A DNA stretch of 64,000 nucleotides from Pseudevernia furfuracea (Eukaryota > Ascomycota > Lecanoromycetes > Lecanorales > Parmeliaceae), in assembly GCA_022315425.1 (NCBI GenBank), contig JAIUPT010000033.1, positions 744,001-808,000 of the forward strand, read 5' to 3'. Under the pieces are notes generated by a model that was given only the letters and a program-made list of their open reading frames with translations, was not told the origin of the DNA and made no database searches. The translations under genes and the position numbers were made by a program. Each line of letters starts with the position of its first letter. Position 1 is the first letter of the stretch. Below, piece by piece: positions 44,401 to 55,188 of the stretch.

Positions 44401-45538
44401 TTGAGCCTTGGAACTTGTCTACAGATTAGACACTCCCAAGACATGTCTCAAGACTCAAGATTTGATTCAAAAGAGGAAAAAAGAACTCCGAGAATACGTA
44501 CGGTCGATCAGCATCGGCGGATATTCGCTGAGCGAGTTTGCCAGGGCTTTACGCAGAGCATCACCCGGCTTTTTCTTCGACTTCTTCTGATGCGCTGTAA
44601 GTTCTCCATCTGCTTTCTCAGCAGCCTTCCGCAAACCTGCACTGATTCTGTCTGATGTTAAAGCTGGGACACCATGGTAATTTTGACGATTCTCTAGCGA
44701 ATACTTCAACCCTACACGGAGCTGTTCTTGCACTTCCGCAACGATACGAAGTAAGCTGATGATTCCCAGATCTTTGTCTGTGAGAACGATGTTGCCTCCA
44801 GCATAGAACTCGAGAAACAGCCGATCTGTAGTTGCAAGCACTTAGCATCTTCTCTTCTAGTATCGGAAGTCGATCTATGAGGAGTCCCTCGGTAGATAGC
44901 ACCCCAAATAAGTCGTAAGTGGTTATCTGACCAATTTGGCCTGCATTGACTGTAAAAAACTACCTACATTGGCCATCGCTGAATTGAATTTCAATTATTC
45001 TATCCGTACCTAGATGATTTCAGCATCAGCATCAGCACATCTCTGGGCATCAAACATGAATCATGGAACAGGTCTTGGGGATGTCCAGATCCTGCGACGA
45101 GCCTTGCGACTCGAGTACAGGAAGAAATGGCTAGGAGAACATAACTCACCAACCTGTGAAACGGCAGTAACCCTTCGCGTCCTCAGAAATTTGCGTAGCC
45201 GTGCAACAAAAGCTGAGGGGGCGGCAGCTGTAGCCCTAGTAAAGCTTGTGAGATGACATCGGAAACCTGAGTCGATGACTACGGATTGACGCTGGTCCGG
45301 TTTGGCGAATTTGAGGAGGAAGATACGCTTGGAAAAGACGTATCAGCGCAAGCTGTAGGCTAGCACATGAGAATCACTTACGGATGAAAGATCGTAGACA
45401 TTGGCAAGACGCAGCGTGCAGAGAGTGTGTGATAGTTCTTGAGCAATGACCTTGAAATACTCAGCATTGCTATAGCACGAAGGATTGGGCACTTTAGAGG
45501 CTGACCTTGACGTCTAAGGAGGAGAATCTTTGCTTCAT
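41455..45538 (-). CDS. rqc2: Ribosome quality control complex subunit 2 (Rqc2/Tae2, NEMF)
   Basis: Binds 60S subunits carrying stalled peptidyl-tRNA and, in yeast, adds C-terminal Ala/Thr tails. Seven exons in transcript order: 45538-45506, 45450-45382, 45327-45150, 45009-44968, 44825-44502, 44355-41848, 41711-41455, total 3411 nt, 1136 aa. Every junction restores a family motif: SSLDVK-VIAQELS, YDLSS-RIFLLKF, SQV-G-TDRIIEIQFSDGQ, Y-RLFLEFYAGGN, PPMLID-H-ALRV and KWN-G. The NFACT-N domain keeps D9 and the D96-R97 pair (yeast D9, D98, R99). A coiled-coil (residues about 330-470) precedes the NFACT-R part with IWFEKFLYFISSEGYLVLGG and KGDIYIHADLHGAASVIVKN. After an acidic linker comes the NFACT-C tail with VVPVGKVRVVMGPGD and a Gly/Lys-rich end. 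Confidence 0.96.
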
Positions 45539-46160
45539 GACTGCGGAGAAGCTTGCGGGGGTGAAAAGGGACAAAAGGCTGACTACGTAATATTAATAGA
45601 TGTCAAAAGATGAAAGCTGCGTGTAAGAGCTTTCCAAAAGCGGCATGTAAAGATACAACACATATAATGATATAAAGCAATTGAGGTGTTCAACGTTGAA
45701 CCAGACCGTATATAAATACGACCCTAGAGTAATCTCCAGAAAGCTTACATGTATTCTTGTGAATGTCGACCAGAACGAGTTGGCTTTCCAGTTCTACGAG
45801 CAGGACTTTTGACAATTTTTTATTTCATCTGGAATATATTCTCTTACAGTGCCTCAGCGACTTTGCAACATCATCATGTTTTCATCAATCTCCTTTTGCA
45901 TGTCGACGATTCAAAAACTTCTTCAATTACATCACTCGGTCTCTTGCCCCTACGAGTATGAGCTTACAAATAGACACTATTTATAAGGGATCCCCTTCAT
46001 AGTTTATACATGATTCACAATCAAATTCTTAAAGTCGTCGCTGCTCTCTTTGCTCTCTCTGCCCGCTTCCTGTTTCTGTTCCGTATATAGTCTCATTGCC
46101 TCTCAACGCATCCATATACATCGTCTCCACGCAAAGGCCTCTGCTTCAGTGGTTCTCGTG
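45539..46160. promoter_or_regulatory. Divergent region RQC2 / oxidoreductase pseudogene
   Basis: Should contain the RQC2 promoter. A TATATAAATACG TATA-like word at about 45708 faces the pseudogene. Small plus frames at 45749-46002 have no recognisable content. Confidence 0.45.
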
Positions 46161-47362
46161 ATGGCAATCCGCGTTGGTGTGATTGGTTTGTCTGCGAGGG
46201 CCAAAACCTCGTGGGCTAGTTTCGCACACTTGCCATATCTTCAAGCGTCTTGGGGCAAATTTGCCATTACTGCTCTCTGCAAATCCAGTGTTCCAGCCGC
46301 GCAATCTGCGATTGGGCGTACAATTTTCCTGCTAGTACTAAGGCTTATGGAAATCCTCAAGATTTAGCTGAGGATCCGAGGTATGAGGAATGGCGGACGA
46401 ACAGATTTCATGAGATGCCTTGGACTAAGAGATGCAGGTCGACCTTGTTGTCTGTACAACGCGGGTTGATTTACACTACGAGACTATCACACCAAGCCCT
46501 TTGAAAGGGAAAGATGTCTATTGCGAGTGGCCTTTGGCATCGAATGTGAAAGCAGCTGAAGAGCTAGATACTTTGGCCAAAGAGAACAATATCCGGACAA
46601 TCATCAGGCTCCAGGGAGAGCTGTCGCCAGCAATACTGAAAGTCAGATCGTTGGTCGAACAAGAACATAAGATTGGCAAGGTCCTTAGCAGCTCCGTCAT
46701 CGCAGCGGGCGGGACCAGAACGCGCGACAGGATGATAGAGGGACTGGAGTACTTTACCTGTAAGAATGTGGGTGGAAACGTTGTTACCATCGGGTTCGGC
46801 GATATGATCGACTTCGTGATGCTGGTGCTTGGCGAGCTGTCGGATTTCAGGTCACGGCTGAGTATCCAGCGCCCCCAGGTCCCGATCGTAGGCAGCGGTC
46901 GCCGGTGGGACGGTCCTAGAAGCTGTTGCGACAAATGATGCCGACCACATCATGCTCCAAGGTATTCTAGGCTCTGGCTTTCCATGTTCTGTCACCTTTC
47001 GTCGCGGACCTCCATTCAAGAATACGCCCGGCTTCATATGGTCGATCCATGGCGAAAAAGGGGAGATCAGGATCACGGCGGCTGTGGTGGCTGGGAGCCT
47101 GGGCCCGCCCTGCAGGCTAACGATGGTGAAACAACCAATATACCATTACGGTCCACATTTTCGATCAGGAAGAACTAGAAGTTATATGGGATCGGCGTTT
47201 CAGTGACCTACCAGGACCGGCTCGAAATGTGGCGGCGATGTATGAAGCATTTGCCAATCGAGAGACGGAGAAGTATCCAGATTTTGGCCACGCAGTGCTA
47301 AGACTTAGGTACATCGAGGAGGTATGCAAAAGTGCTGAGGAGGGTCGACTGGGGTTCATCTA
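46161..47362 (+). pseudogene. Gfo/Idh/MocA-family NAD(P)-dependent oxidoreductase, frameshifted
   Basis: Starts MAIRVGVIGLSARAKTSW with a Rossmann-fold GxxG region. It continues through DLAEDP, VDLVVCTTRVDLHYETITPS, KGKDVYCEWPLASN (the E-K/W-P catalytic motif), GFGDMIDFVMLVLGELSDF, FRRGPPFKNTPGFIWSIHGE and FDQEELEVIWDRRFSDLPG to an end near 47362. Family members have about 370-390 residues, and the pieces add up to that. A 57-bp intron (46381-46437) is recognisable. The frame is broken near 46315, at the intron donor (about 46380), near 46890, near 47085 and near 47145, each by a small indel. No RIP-type bias is seen. Function before decay is unknown beyond a sugar or diol dehydrogenase-like fold. 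Confidence 0.85.
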
Positions 47363-47905
47363 AATTAAGCCTTGTACAGTGGCACTCGTCGTTCGGAGAG
47401 CAGTATGATAGGCAAGCAGTCAGAAAATTTAGCGATTTGGGGTGCAGACCTGCGTTCATTCTTGCATAAAAGGCTGAATGACAGTCACATCAAATGTAAC
47501 ACTTGGTAGATATTTTCTAGGCCCCTTTATCACGTTTGCGTGGTTTTTTCCATATAAGAAATCCTTGGCTATACAAGCCAGAATGTCATTACTTTCCAGC
47601 ATCTCTTCATTCGCTACCCCGGGGGTAACCAACCAACCAACACAAATGCCTGCCACAAGAAAACGCCTTATGCTCCGTCCACTGTTTGCACAATGTCCTT
47701 GCTGTATTGAACGATAGCTTTAATTCCCAAGCCGTATGGTGCCTTGCCAAGTATCAATAACAGAGGACAGAAGTGCCTAGGAATCAAGTCCCGCTTGTTG
47801 CCAACGTAGGAAGCACGACCGGCTCTTGTGCCAATAGATATGACAACACTCAAGTATCGCAACGCACGGCAGAACATCGATCCAATATGGCTTCTATAGC
47901 CTCGC
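47363..47905. other. Spacer between the pseudogene and RAD21, no gene seen
   Basis: Contains the 3' region of RAD21. The short frames here have no family resemblance. Confidence 0.5.
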
Positions 47906-49826
47906 TTAGGAGATGGCACCGACGGCAGGTGCGACCGTTTCTTGCTCTGCGATCTCCCCGCCAGCCTCTGTCTCAGCCCACGAACCCCACAATCCTCTTT
48001 TCGCACGGATGCGTAAAGGTCCGGAGAGGGTATCTTCGGCTTGCTCAACCTTCACCGCATCTTTAGTTGCCAATACTAGCACTTCGAAGAACATCTTCGT
48101 GGCATCAGCTTTGCTGGTGGTAGCCTCGGGGAGCAGCTGCTGGAACAGGATGTTGCTCTTCTTCTGCTGAGATGGGCTGCCGTCGGCGGAGGATCCAAAA
48201 CGTTCACGGAGAAGGTGTACTGCATGCTTCGTGCCCTGAGATACAGCTCCTTGCTCCATTGGGTGCAACAAAGGAGCAGTAGTGTCGTCGAACTGATCTC
48301 TTGCAGCCTCGTAGTCATCTCCATCGTCTTCGCGTCCAATCATGCCGGCACCTCCATCATCGTGCGCAGGGAGGAAGTCTTCATCTGCTGGAAGGTCCAT
48401 CGCTGCAGATTGTTCCCGTGCTGCAGGATCGCCGCCAAGACCAAGACCCTCATCTGCAGCGCCAATCGTGTCGTCCTCGGGTATCTCAAGTTGTGGCATA
48501 TCGCCCACGCCTGCTTGGGCTTCGTCCTTGCCGACATCGGCGACACCACTGTCCCGCTTTCTCTTCAACTCGCTCGATTTTCTAACTACCTCGATAGACA
48601 AGATACCTCTGAGCTCGGGTGCCCATCCTTTGGCCCGACCTTCGCCCATGATACTTGATACAAAGTCGCCGTTCTTCTGCATGTTCATCAAGTTCAACAA
48701 CATCGGGTCTCGGGGTAAGTAAGACGCTGGCTTGAGGATCGCTGATCTATCGGCCTGCTGCTGCTTGATCTGGGTGGAAGACAGCATGGTTTCTGAGTCT
48801 GTTTGGATGATCTTCCTTTTCTTGGCTTTGTGGGTCGCTTGGTGCATTGACGCTTCCTCTCCCTCTCCATCGATGTTGGTAGCATCGAAATCGCGCACAA
48901 CACTCGAACGAACTGAAGACAACGGCGACTGAGATGCTCTCTGTAGACGAGGATCAGCAAGAGCAGCAGGTCCTGTAGGTGCATCATCCATTGGCAGTAT
49001 AAAGTCATCTGCATCGTCGAGTAGCATTCCACCATTGTTAGGCATTTCATCGTCACGATCTTCAATGAGGGATGGTACTCGGCTGCTTAGCCGGGTTCGC
49101 GTGTTCTCGTCGTAGGCAAAATCACGCTGAAACTTGTCTTCGTCACCAATGAGATCATCTTCCAAGCTTCTAGGTGGAGGTGCCTTGCGCCCGACTTCGA
49201 TGCTTGGCCCGTCATCGAGTCCAAGATCCAGATCCAGATCGATGTTCATGTCTTCTTCATCAAATTCGGCCCTTTCGTCTCTGGGAGGTTCACGGCGACC
49301 AATCTCAATACTCAAGGGATCTGAAAGCACTTGACTGTTCCAACTCAGAGGGTCCTCTTTCTTGGAGCCGAAATCAATATTCATAGGGCGGAAGTCGAGC
49401 AGCGAAGGGTCAAGATCAGGCATCATTGGATCACTAATCCTATCCGCTACTGTAAGGGCAGCTGCGCTGGGCATGTTTAGATTGGCCGGAAGATCGACGT
49501 TTCCAGGACGGAAAGCCTGAAGTTGTGAGCGGTAGTCTGAGTGATGCAGCACCCTGACCTACCATTTTGATTTTGAGCAACGCCTCATTGCAATCATCTA
49601 GGAGGTATCTTGCCTTCCGACTGTAGATTCTGACCACACCTAAGAGTAGCTGGCCACTTAGACGAAGGGCCATTGGCGCCGTGCCTTGATCAACGATGGC
49701 GTTGACACTGCTCTCAATATTTGATTGTAGAATGTGTGTTTTTGATAGCCTGCGCTCCAAGTTGGCGGATAGCCAGACACGAGCCAGAGGCCCGGTCTTA
49801 GAGAGAAGAGTTTCCGAGTAAAACAT
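47906..49826 (-). CDS. rad21: Mitotic cohesin kleisin subunit Rad21/Scc1
   Basis: Kleisin that closes the SMC1-SMC3 ring and is cut by separase at anaphase. Exon 1 49826-49563 and exon 2 49516-47906, separated by a 46-bp intron, give 624 aa. The start is the ATG of MFYSETLLSKTGPLARVWLS, the invariant N-terminus; the frame runs three codons further upstream but without an ATG. The join gives LLKIKM-AFRPGNVDLP as expected. Two SIExGR motifs, SIEIGR (residues 157-162) and SIEVGR (193-198), fit the separase consensus. The middle is acidic. The C-terminal winged helix ends with LRIRAKRGLWGSWAETEAG. It shares a divergent promoter with PMR1. Confidence 0.96.
49187..49204 (-). other. Putative separase cleavage site 2 in Rad21
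   Basis: Codes for SIEVGR, residues 193-198, 36 residues after the first site. Same consensus. Confidence 0.7.
49295..49312 (-). other. Putative separase cleavage site 1 in Rad21
   Basis: Codes for SIEIGR, residues 157-162. This matches the (S/D)-x-E-x-G-R consensus known from yeast Scc1 and fission yeast Rad21. Cleavage itself is inferred. Confidence 0.7.
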
Positions 49827-50432
49827 CTTGAACAAAGACTATCTATTGCAAAGTAAAGGATTCTGCAGTACTCGCGGAAGCGGGAAGTAGCATGCGTGCA
49901 ATGTGGGAAGAGTCGCCCGGATAGGCGCGTCGATTGTGTACGTGTAGCAGAAGTAGATCCGTCAGCACTCGCACCAAGGATGGTCCTTGATTACAGCGAC
50001 GACGTGCTATAAGATGCGACACAGCAAGGGTAGGTGGGTTGCCAGTGCTGCTGATGCTGCTTTGTTGTGCAATGCGCGTCGCGGGGGGCTGGGACCCATT
50101 TAGAGTTCTTACTTACGTAATCCGGCAGGTACTTGTACATGAAATCTATTCACTACTCTACCTTATTGTACAATGGAGCGCCGAGAACTACGCTTCATGA
50201 ACGATTCATAAAGAAGTATCGTCATTCACGGGAGCTTGAACAGAACCTTCGGCGATAAACGTCTGCATTATTTTCTTCGCCCTCCCCCCTCGGGACATCA
50301 CATACGAAGAGCCAAGTGTAGAAACTTTGGGTACCAAGAACCAGGAGCATAGCATAATCTGTCGGCAGCGTCACTTCAGGCTGAAGTGCGGCCGTCAGCT
50401 TAACGAACTTTCCATGTCCCGGTCATGAAATA
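49827..50432. promoter_or_regulatory. Divergent promoter RAD21 / PMR1
   Basis: About 600 bp between two start codons on opposite strands. No gene seen and no clear TATA box. Confidence 0.5.
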
Positions 50433-53400
50433 ATGTCAAGACCTCATACGCCATTGCCTCTCCCCAATGGCCCCAACTCGAGGAACATGCACCAAGGCTC
50501 CAGGCCGGGGACGCCTCGGCCCATGTTCTCTGGCTCGGTGAGAGATGGCTGACCTCGACCAAATGTGCTTTCGCAGCATTGGCTGACTGCTTCTTCAGGC
50601 GGGCACCTCAGCATACTCCCTCCTCACTCCTGAAGAGACCCAGCAACGACTGAATACATCACTCACTCGAGGTCTATCCCCTTCCGATGCCGAAGCCAGA
50701 CTCCTCCAACATGGGGCAAATGAGCTCCCACATGAAGAGCCAGAGCCTTTGTGGCTTCGCTTCCTTAAGCAATTCAAAGAAACCCTCATATTACTCCTCC
50801 TGGCTTCCGCCGCCGTGTCTTTCATCATGGGCAATCTCGACGATGCAATTAGTATTACCATCGCTGTGACAATCGTAGTGACGGTTGGTTTCGTACAAGA
50901 ATATAGATCAGAAAAGTCCTTGGAGTCTCTCAACAAACTCGTCCCGCACTATGCTCATCTCATCAGAGGTGCCCCAGAAAGCAAGAGAAGATCTATTCAA
51001 GATTCACAACAAGGAACTGAAATGGAGACGATGCTCAACGGCTCAGCTTCCTCCCTGGAGACGGCGTCAACCACCGTACCCGCCCGACAATTGGTCCAAG
51101 GTGATTTGGTCATTTTCTCAACAGGAGATAGAGTGCCTGCAGACATACGGATCACTAGTGCGGCAGATCTGTCCATCGATGAGTCGAATCTAACCGGGGA
51201 GAATGAACCAGCCTTTAAGCAAGCTCGTGCATTAGATCGCGCACAAGCACCGGCAAGGCCAGCCCCATACGGCCGTCCTCCGTCACCTTCATATGCCTCG
51301 CCAGCAGCAGGAACAGTAGGTGCGGACATAAGACTCAACGAGCAAGTCAATATTGCTTTTATGGGTACGCTAGTACGGTCGGGACACGGCCAAGGTCTAG
51401 TCATAGGTACTGGAGCCGGCACAGAATTTGGTGGAATCTCGGCATCGCTGCAAGAAATTGAGAGCCCTCGAACGCCTCTCCAACTTTCAATGGATCGTCT
51501 CGGGCAAGAGTTGAGTTGGATGTCATTCGGAGTCATTGCGCTAATAGTTATTGTGGGACTATGGCAAGGGAGGAAGCTATTGGAGATGTTTCAAATTGGG
51601 GTTTCTCTTGCCGTGGCTGCTATACCTGAGGGTCTTCCTATTATCGTGACAGTCACGCTTGCTTTGGGCGTTCTCAGGATGTCTAAACATGGCGCAATTG
51701 TTAGGAGACTACCGAGCGTGGAGACCCTTGGCTCAGTGAATGTTGTCTGCAGTGACAAAACTGGTATTTTCCCTACCGAACTAGTTATCGAGAGATATTG
51801 ATGCATGCTCCAGGCACACTAACCCTGAACCACATGACTGTAACAAAGCTATGGCATTTCGACGCACCGTCCGCCATTGACGTAAACATAGACTTGGTGT
51901 CTGCATCACCCGACCCGGCTACGCGAACAATATTGCGGGTTGGCAATATTGCTAACAATGCTCGACTGTCTCGCGCTAATGCGAACTCACCAGCGACCGC
52001 ATCCTCTGCCGCGATCATGTCGTCAACGCTTGGTCGCGATCCAAATGCCGTCAGCGCCAAAAGCCGTTGGGTTGGTCAGCCGACTGATGTCGCTATCTTG
52101 GACCTTCTGGATGCTTTCGGTGAGGACGATGTTCGCGATCGAATCGGACCACGAAGTGCAGAAACGCCATTTAGCTCTGAACGGAAATGGATGGGAGTAG
52201 TTATCGGGGCTAACCATGGTAAAGACTCGGGGAATGGAGTTGAAGTTGCGTACATCAAAGGCGCTCTGGAACAGGTACTAAAGCGATGCGATACTTACAT
52301 ATCTAAAGACGGAAAGGAAATCAGTCTGGATGAGCTAAGGCGACAAGCCGCTATTTCTGCTGCAGAGAAGATGGCAGAAGACGGCCTGAGAGTGTTAGGC
52401 TTTGCAAGCGGCTCTAGCAGAGATGCAACGAGATTGACAAAGTCTGGACAGGTTCCAAGTCGTAGTGGCACACCGCGACCAGGCGTCGCTCGTGATGGTA
52501 GCCATCAGCTCAACGAAGAAGCGTACCAGGGCCTTGTGTTTGCTGGAATAGTGGGCATGAACGATCCACCTCGAAAAGATGTCGATAAATCGATACGGCG
52601 GCTAATGACAGGCGGGGTCAAAGTCATGATGATCACTGGGGATGCCGAGACAACGGCCGTTGCTATTGCAAGGCGCTTAGGAATGCCTCTTAACTCATCG
52701 AGAGCAGGGTATCGACCTGTTTTAAGAGGTGACGAGTTAGATCAGATGTCTTCAGAAGAGCTTGCTGACGCTATGGCTGGTACGTCGATATTTGCTCGTA
52801 CAAGCCCTGAGCATAAGATGAAGATCATCCGCGCTTTGCAATCTCGAGGTGATGTTGTCGCAATGACTGGAGATGGCGTCAACGATGCTCCGGCCTTGAA
52901 GAAGGCGGATATCGGCATCTCCATGGGTCTCCTTGGCACTGATGTTGCGAAAGAAGCAGCCGACATGATACTCACCGACGACGACTTTTCCACTATCTTG
53001 AGCGCCATCGAAGAAGGCAAGGGCATCTTCTATAACATTCAGAACTTCCTCACCTTTCAACTCAGCACCAGCGTCGCAGCCCTGTCTTTGGTCCTTCTGA
53101 GTACTTTCCTCGGCTTCAGTAACCCTCTGAATGCAATGCAAATTTTGTGGATAAGTGAGCCTTTCAGCTTGCTTTTGGAATTCGGGCATTGCAGCGCTAA
53201 TCGCTATGAGTAGATATCCTTATGGACGGTCCCCCTGCTCAGTCTTTAGGCGTCGAGCCCGTAGATCCTGCAATCATGAATCGACCACCTCGTTCCAGAG
53301 CCGCACGCGTTCTCACTCGTCCTGTCATCCAGCGCGTTCTCACGTCCGCGACTGTTATCATGTTAGGCACCCTCGGCATCTATTATCGAGAAATGTCGTC

Positions 53401-53761
53401 CGATAATACCGTTACCGCTCGCGATACCACCATGACCTTTACCTGTTTCGTCTTTTTTGACATGTTCAATGCCCTGACCTGCCGAAGCGAGGGTAAAAGT
53501 ATTCTTAGAGGAGAATTGGCCTTAACAGGGAACCGCATGTTTAATTTTGCTGTTGGCGGCAGTCTATTAGGCCAGCTCGCTGTCATATATGTCCCGTTTC
53601 TCCAGCGTATCTTCCAAACCGAGGGCCTAGGGCTACGAGATTTGGGGGTGCTAGCCGCGTTGGCCAGTTCTGTGTTCTGGATTGATGAAGCGAGAAAGTA
53701 TATGAGGGCGAGGAATAGAGGGATTAGAGGGCTTGGAGGAGGGTACAGCGCGAGTGTATGA
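50433..53761 (+). CDS. pmr1: Golgi Ca2+/Mn2+ P-type ATPase Pmr1
   Basis: Secretory-pathway Ca2+-ATPase that pumps calcium and manganese into the Golgi. Exons 50433-50537, 50599-51763, 51814-53154, 53214-53761 give 1052 aa. The start MSRPHTPLPLPNGPNS joins to AGTSAYSLLTPEE, the cation-ATPase N-domain. Motifs are NLTGENEP (A-domain), CSDKTG split by the 50-bp intron and continued as TLTLNHMTVTK, KGALEQVLKRC, MITGDAETTAVAIARRLG and MTGDGVNDAPALKKADIG. The last exon restores LWINILMDGPPAQSLGVEP, holding the transmembrane Asn and Asp that in yeast Pmr1 bind the ion. Ten transmembrane segments are expected and consistent with the hydrophobic stretches. Without intron removal the gene appears broken into three frames. 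Confidence 0.97.
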
Positions 53762-54106
53762 ATACTGGTCAGTACTCTTGTTAAGATGCATAATCATTGT
53801 ACATAGCATAGGAAGGCAATCAGCGCATACCCTAGTGTTTGGGAAGAACCATTATCACTAGTCTACTCAGATCCCGCCTTCAGCCTTTTCGACCTCATCA
53901 CGGCTCTCATGACTCGTAACCAAGCTTCCCTATACGCCTTGGCGGGTAACCCATAAGGCGGAATGAACTGCCCTGAGCTTCTTGATACTGACGGTACCTC
54001 CCATCATCAAAGCACAATCCGTCGTGATTTTTCCAGCCCGACCTGTTGCCTGACCTATAACCGATCCCACAAGGTCTGCCGCCTTTACATCTCATGGATA
54101 GACATC
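53762..54106. other. Convergent intergenic region PMR1 / RET3
   Basis: 3' regions of both genes, no other feature seen. Confidence 0.5.
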
Positions 54107-54765
54107 CTACATCTGCCTCATCCGCTCGGCCAGTTTGTTTTTGCCAAACTCAAGCAAATTGTAAACGCCTTGCTCGCTGAAGTCCACGCCCTTGATATTT
54201 GTAACGTCCTGCGCCGGTGCCCTGCTGACCCGGCTCGCCACGACCACAGGATCAACCTCGAGTATGATACCGTCATCGACAATCTCGTCAATAGCTAGCG
54301 AGACGAGGTCGTAGTTTTCTATTAGGGTGCGTTTGTCCGTTGAATTCCTGCAACGGAGCAATCATTAGCTGTCCGAATGAATATCGAGGAATCAATGAAA
54401 GCGGCCACGGACTTCAGTAATATGGACAATGAGTCCCTCAGCGCAAGGACAACGCCGAACAGCAGGATCTCATTTTCCTCCCCGCCCCCTACAACGTAAA
54501 GCATAACATCCCCCTCCATCTTAAATACGACCACTCGCCCATCGTAAAGTATGATATCACTCGACTGCTTATTCGTCTTTTCCAGCAGCCCCTTCTCGAA
54601 AGCCTTTTGCTCTTTGATGGTTGGGTACGGGTTGGCGCCTGGGTGGGACGTGCTGTTCGGCGGGGCGTGGGGAGCGGAGTAGTATTTTGTGAGGATGCGG
54701 GAGCGGTCGTCGGTGGAGATTATGAGGATGGCGTTGACGGAGAAGAGGGACATGTTGGGCGACAT
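54107..54765 (-). CDS. ret3: Coatomer subunit zeta (COPI)
   Basis: Small adaptor-like subunit of the COPI coat for Golgi-to-ER traffic, pairing with gamma-COP. Exon 1 54765-54413 and exon 2 54347-54107, with a 65-bp intron, give 197 aa, the usual size. The longin-like fold begins MSPNMSLFSVNAILIISTDD, with RILTKYYS and KTNKQSSDIILYDGRVVVFK. The join gives LSILLK-NSTDKRTLIENYD, followed by AIDEIVDDGIILEVDPVVVA. The donor is GTCCGT, a weak GT site, but it is the one that keeps the conserved sequence in frame. Confidence 0.94.
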
Positions 54766-55188
54766 GATGGCGGTGAAGGTTGGGTTGGAGAGGATTCAAT
54801 TGAGGGTGATTGTAGCAGCAATTGGATATCGAATTGGATCTGGGGTCCGTGGCCGATCGGTTTCTCAAAGGCCTGGGGCTCTGCGGGATAGAGTACTAGT
54901 CGAGCTAGTCTAGTAAAGTACGCTTCTTAGCAAGCGAGCCTTGTTCTTGGCGTAGAGTACTAGTAGTATGTTACACTCCCTTATGTCTGTTTACATTTGC
55001 TCATGCAGGAATGCATCGATCAAGCTCCTGGAATACTCCTAGAGGTTCTTGCATTGATTACAAGCTCTGTATACAGAGCCTATATACATCCTGCAGCTTC
55101 GATACAAGAACCACGCAGATATCCACCGATACGCTATTCCAGAAAAGGGTTGTCATTGCTGTAACCAAAAGACGCAAAACGCCCAGTA
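54766..55188. promoter_or_regulatory. RET3 promoter / 3' region of the membrane-protein gene
   Basis: Repeated CTAG-containing words (GTACTAGTCGAGCTAGTCTAG near 54890, ACTAGTAG near 54960). No gene seen. Confidence 0.45.

Noticed and set aside
46518..46934. Minus-strand 138-codon frame over the oxidoreductase
   Set aside because: Antisense shadow of the pseudogene; the plus strand carries the recognisable family motifs.
47456..48066. Possible small genes between the oxidoreductase pseudogene and RAD21
   Set aside because: Short frames, no homology seen; several lie antisense to the RAD21 C-terminus.
51764..51813. Apparent nonsense and frameshift in PMR1 after CSDKTG
   Set aside because: Explained by a 50-bp intron whose removal restores DKTGTLTLNHMTV. 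The gene is intact.
53155..53213. Apparent truncation of PMR1 at 53213
   Set aside because: A 59-bp intron; the next exon continues ILMDGPPAQSLGVEP in frame.
54569..54913. Frames of 94-99 codons around the RET3 start
   Set aside because: Shadows of RET3 exon 1 on both strands; RET3 family motifs fix the correct frame.
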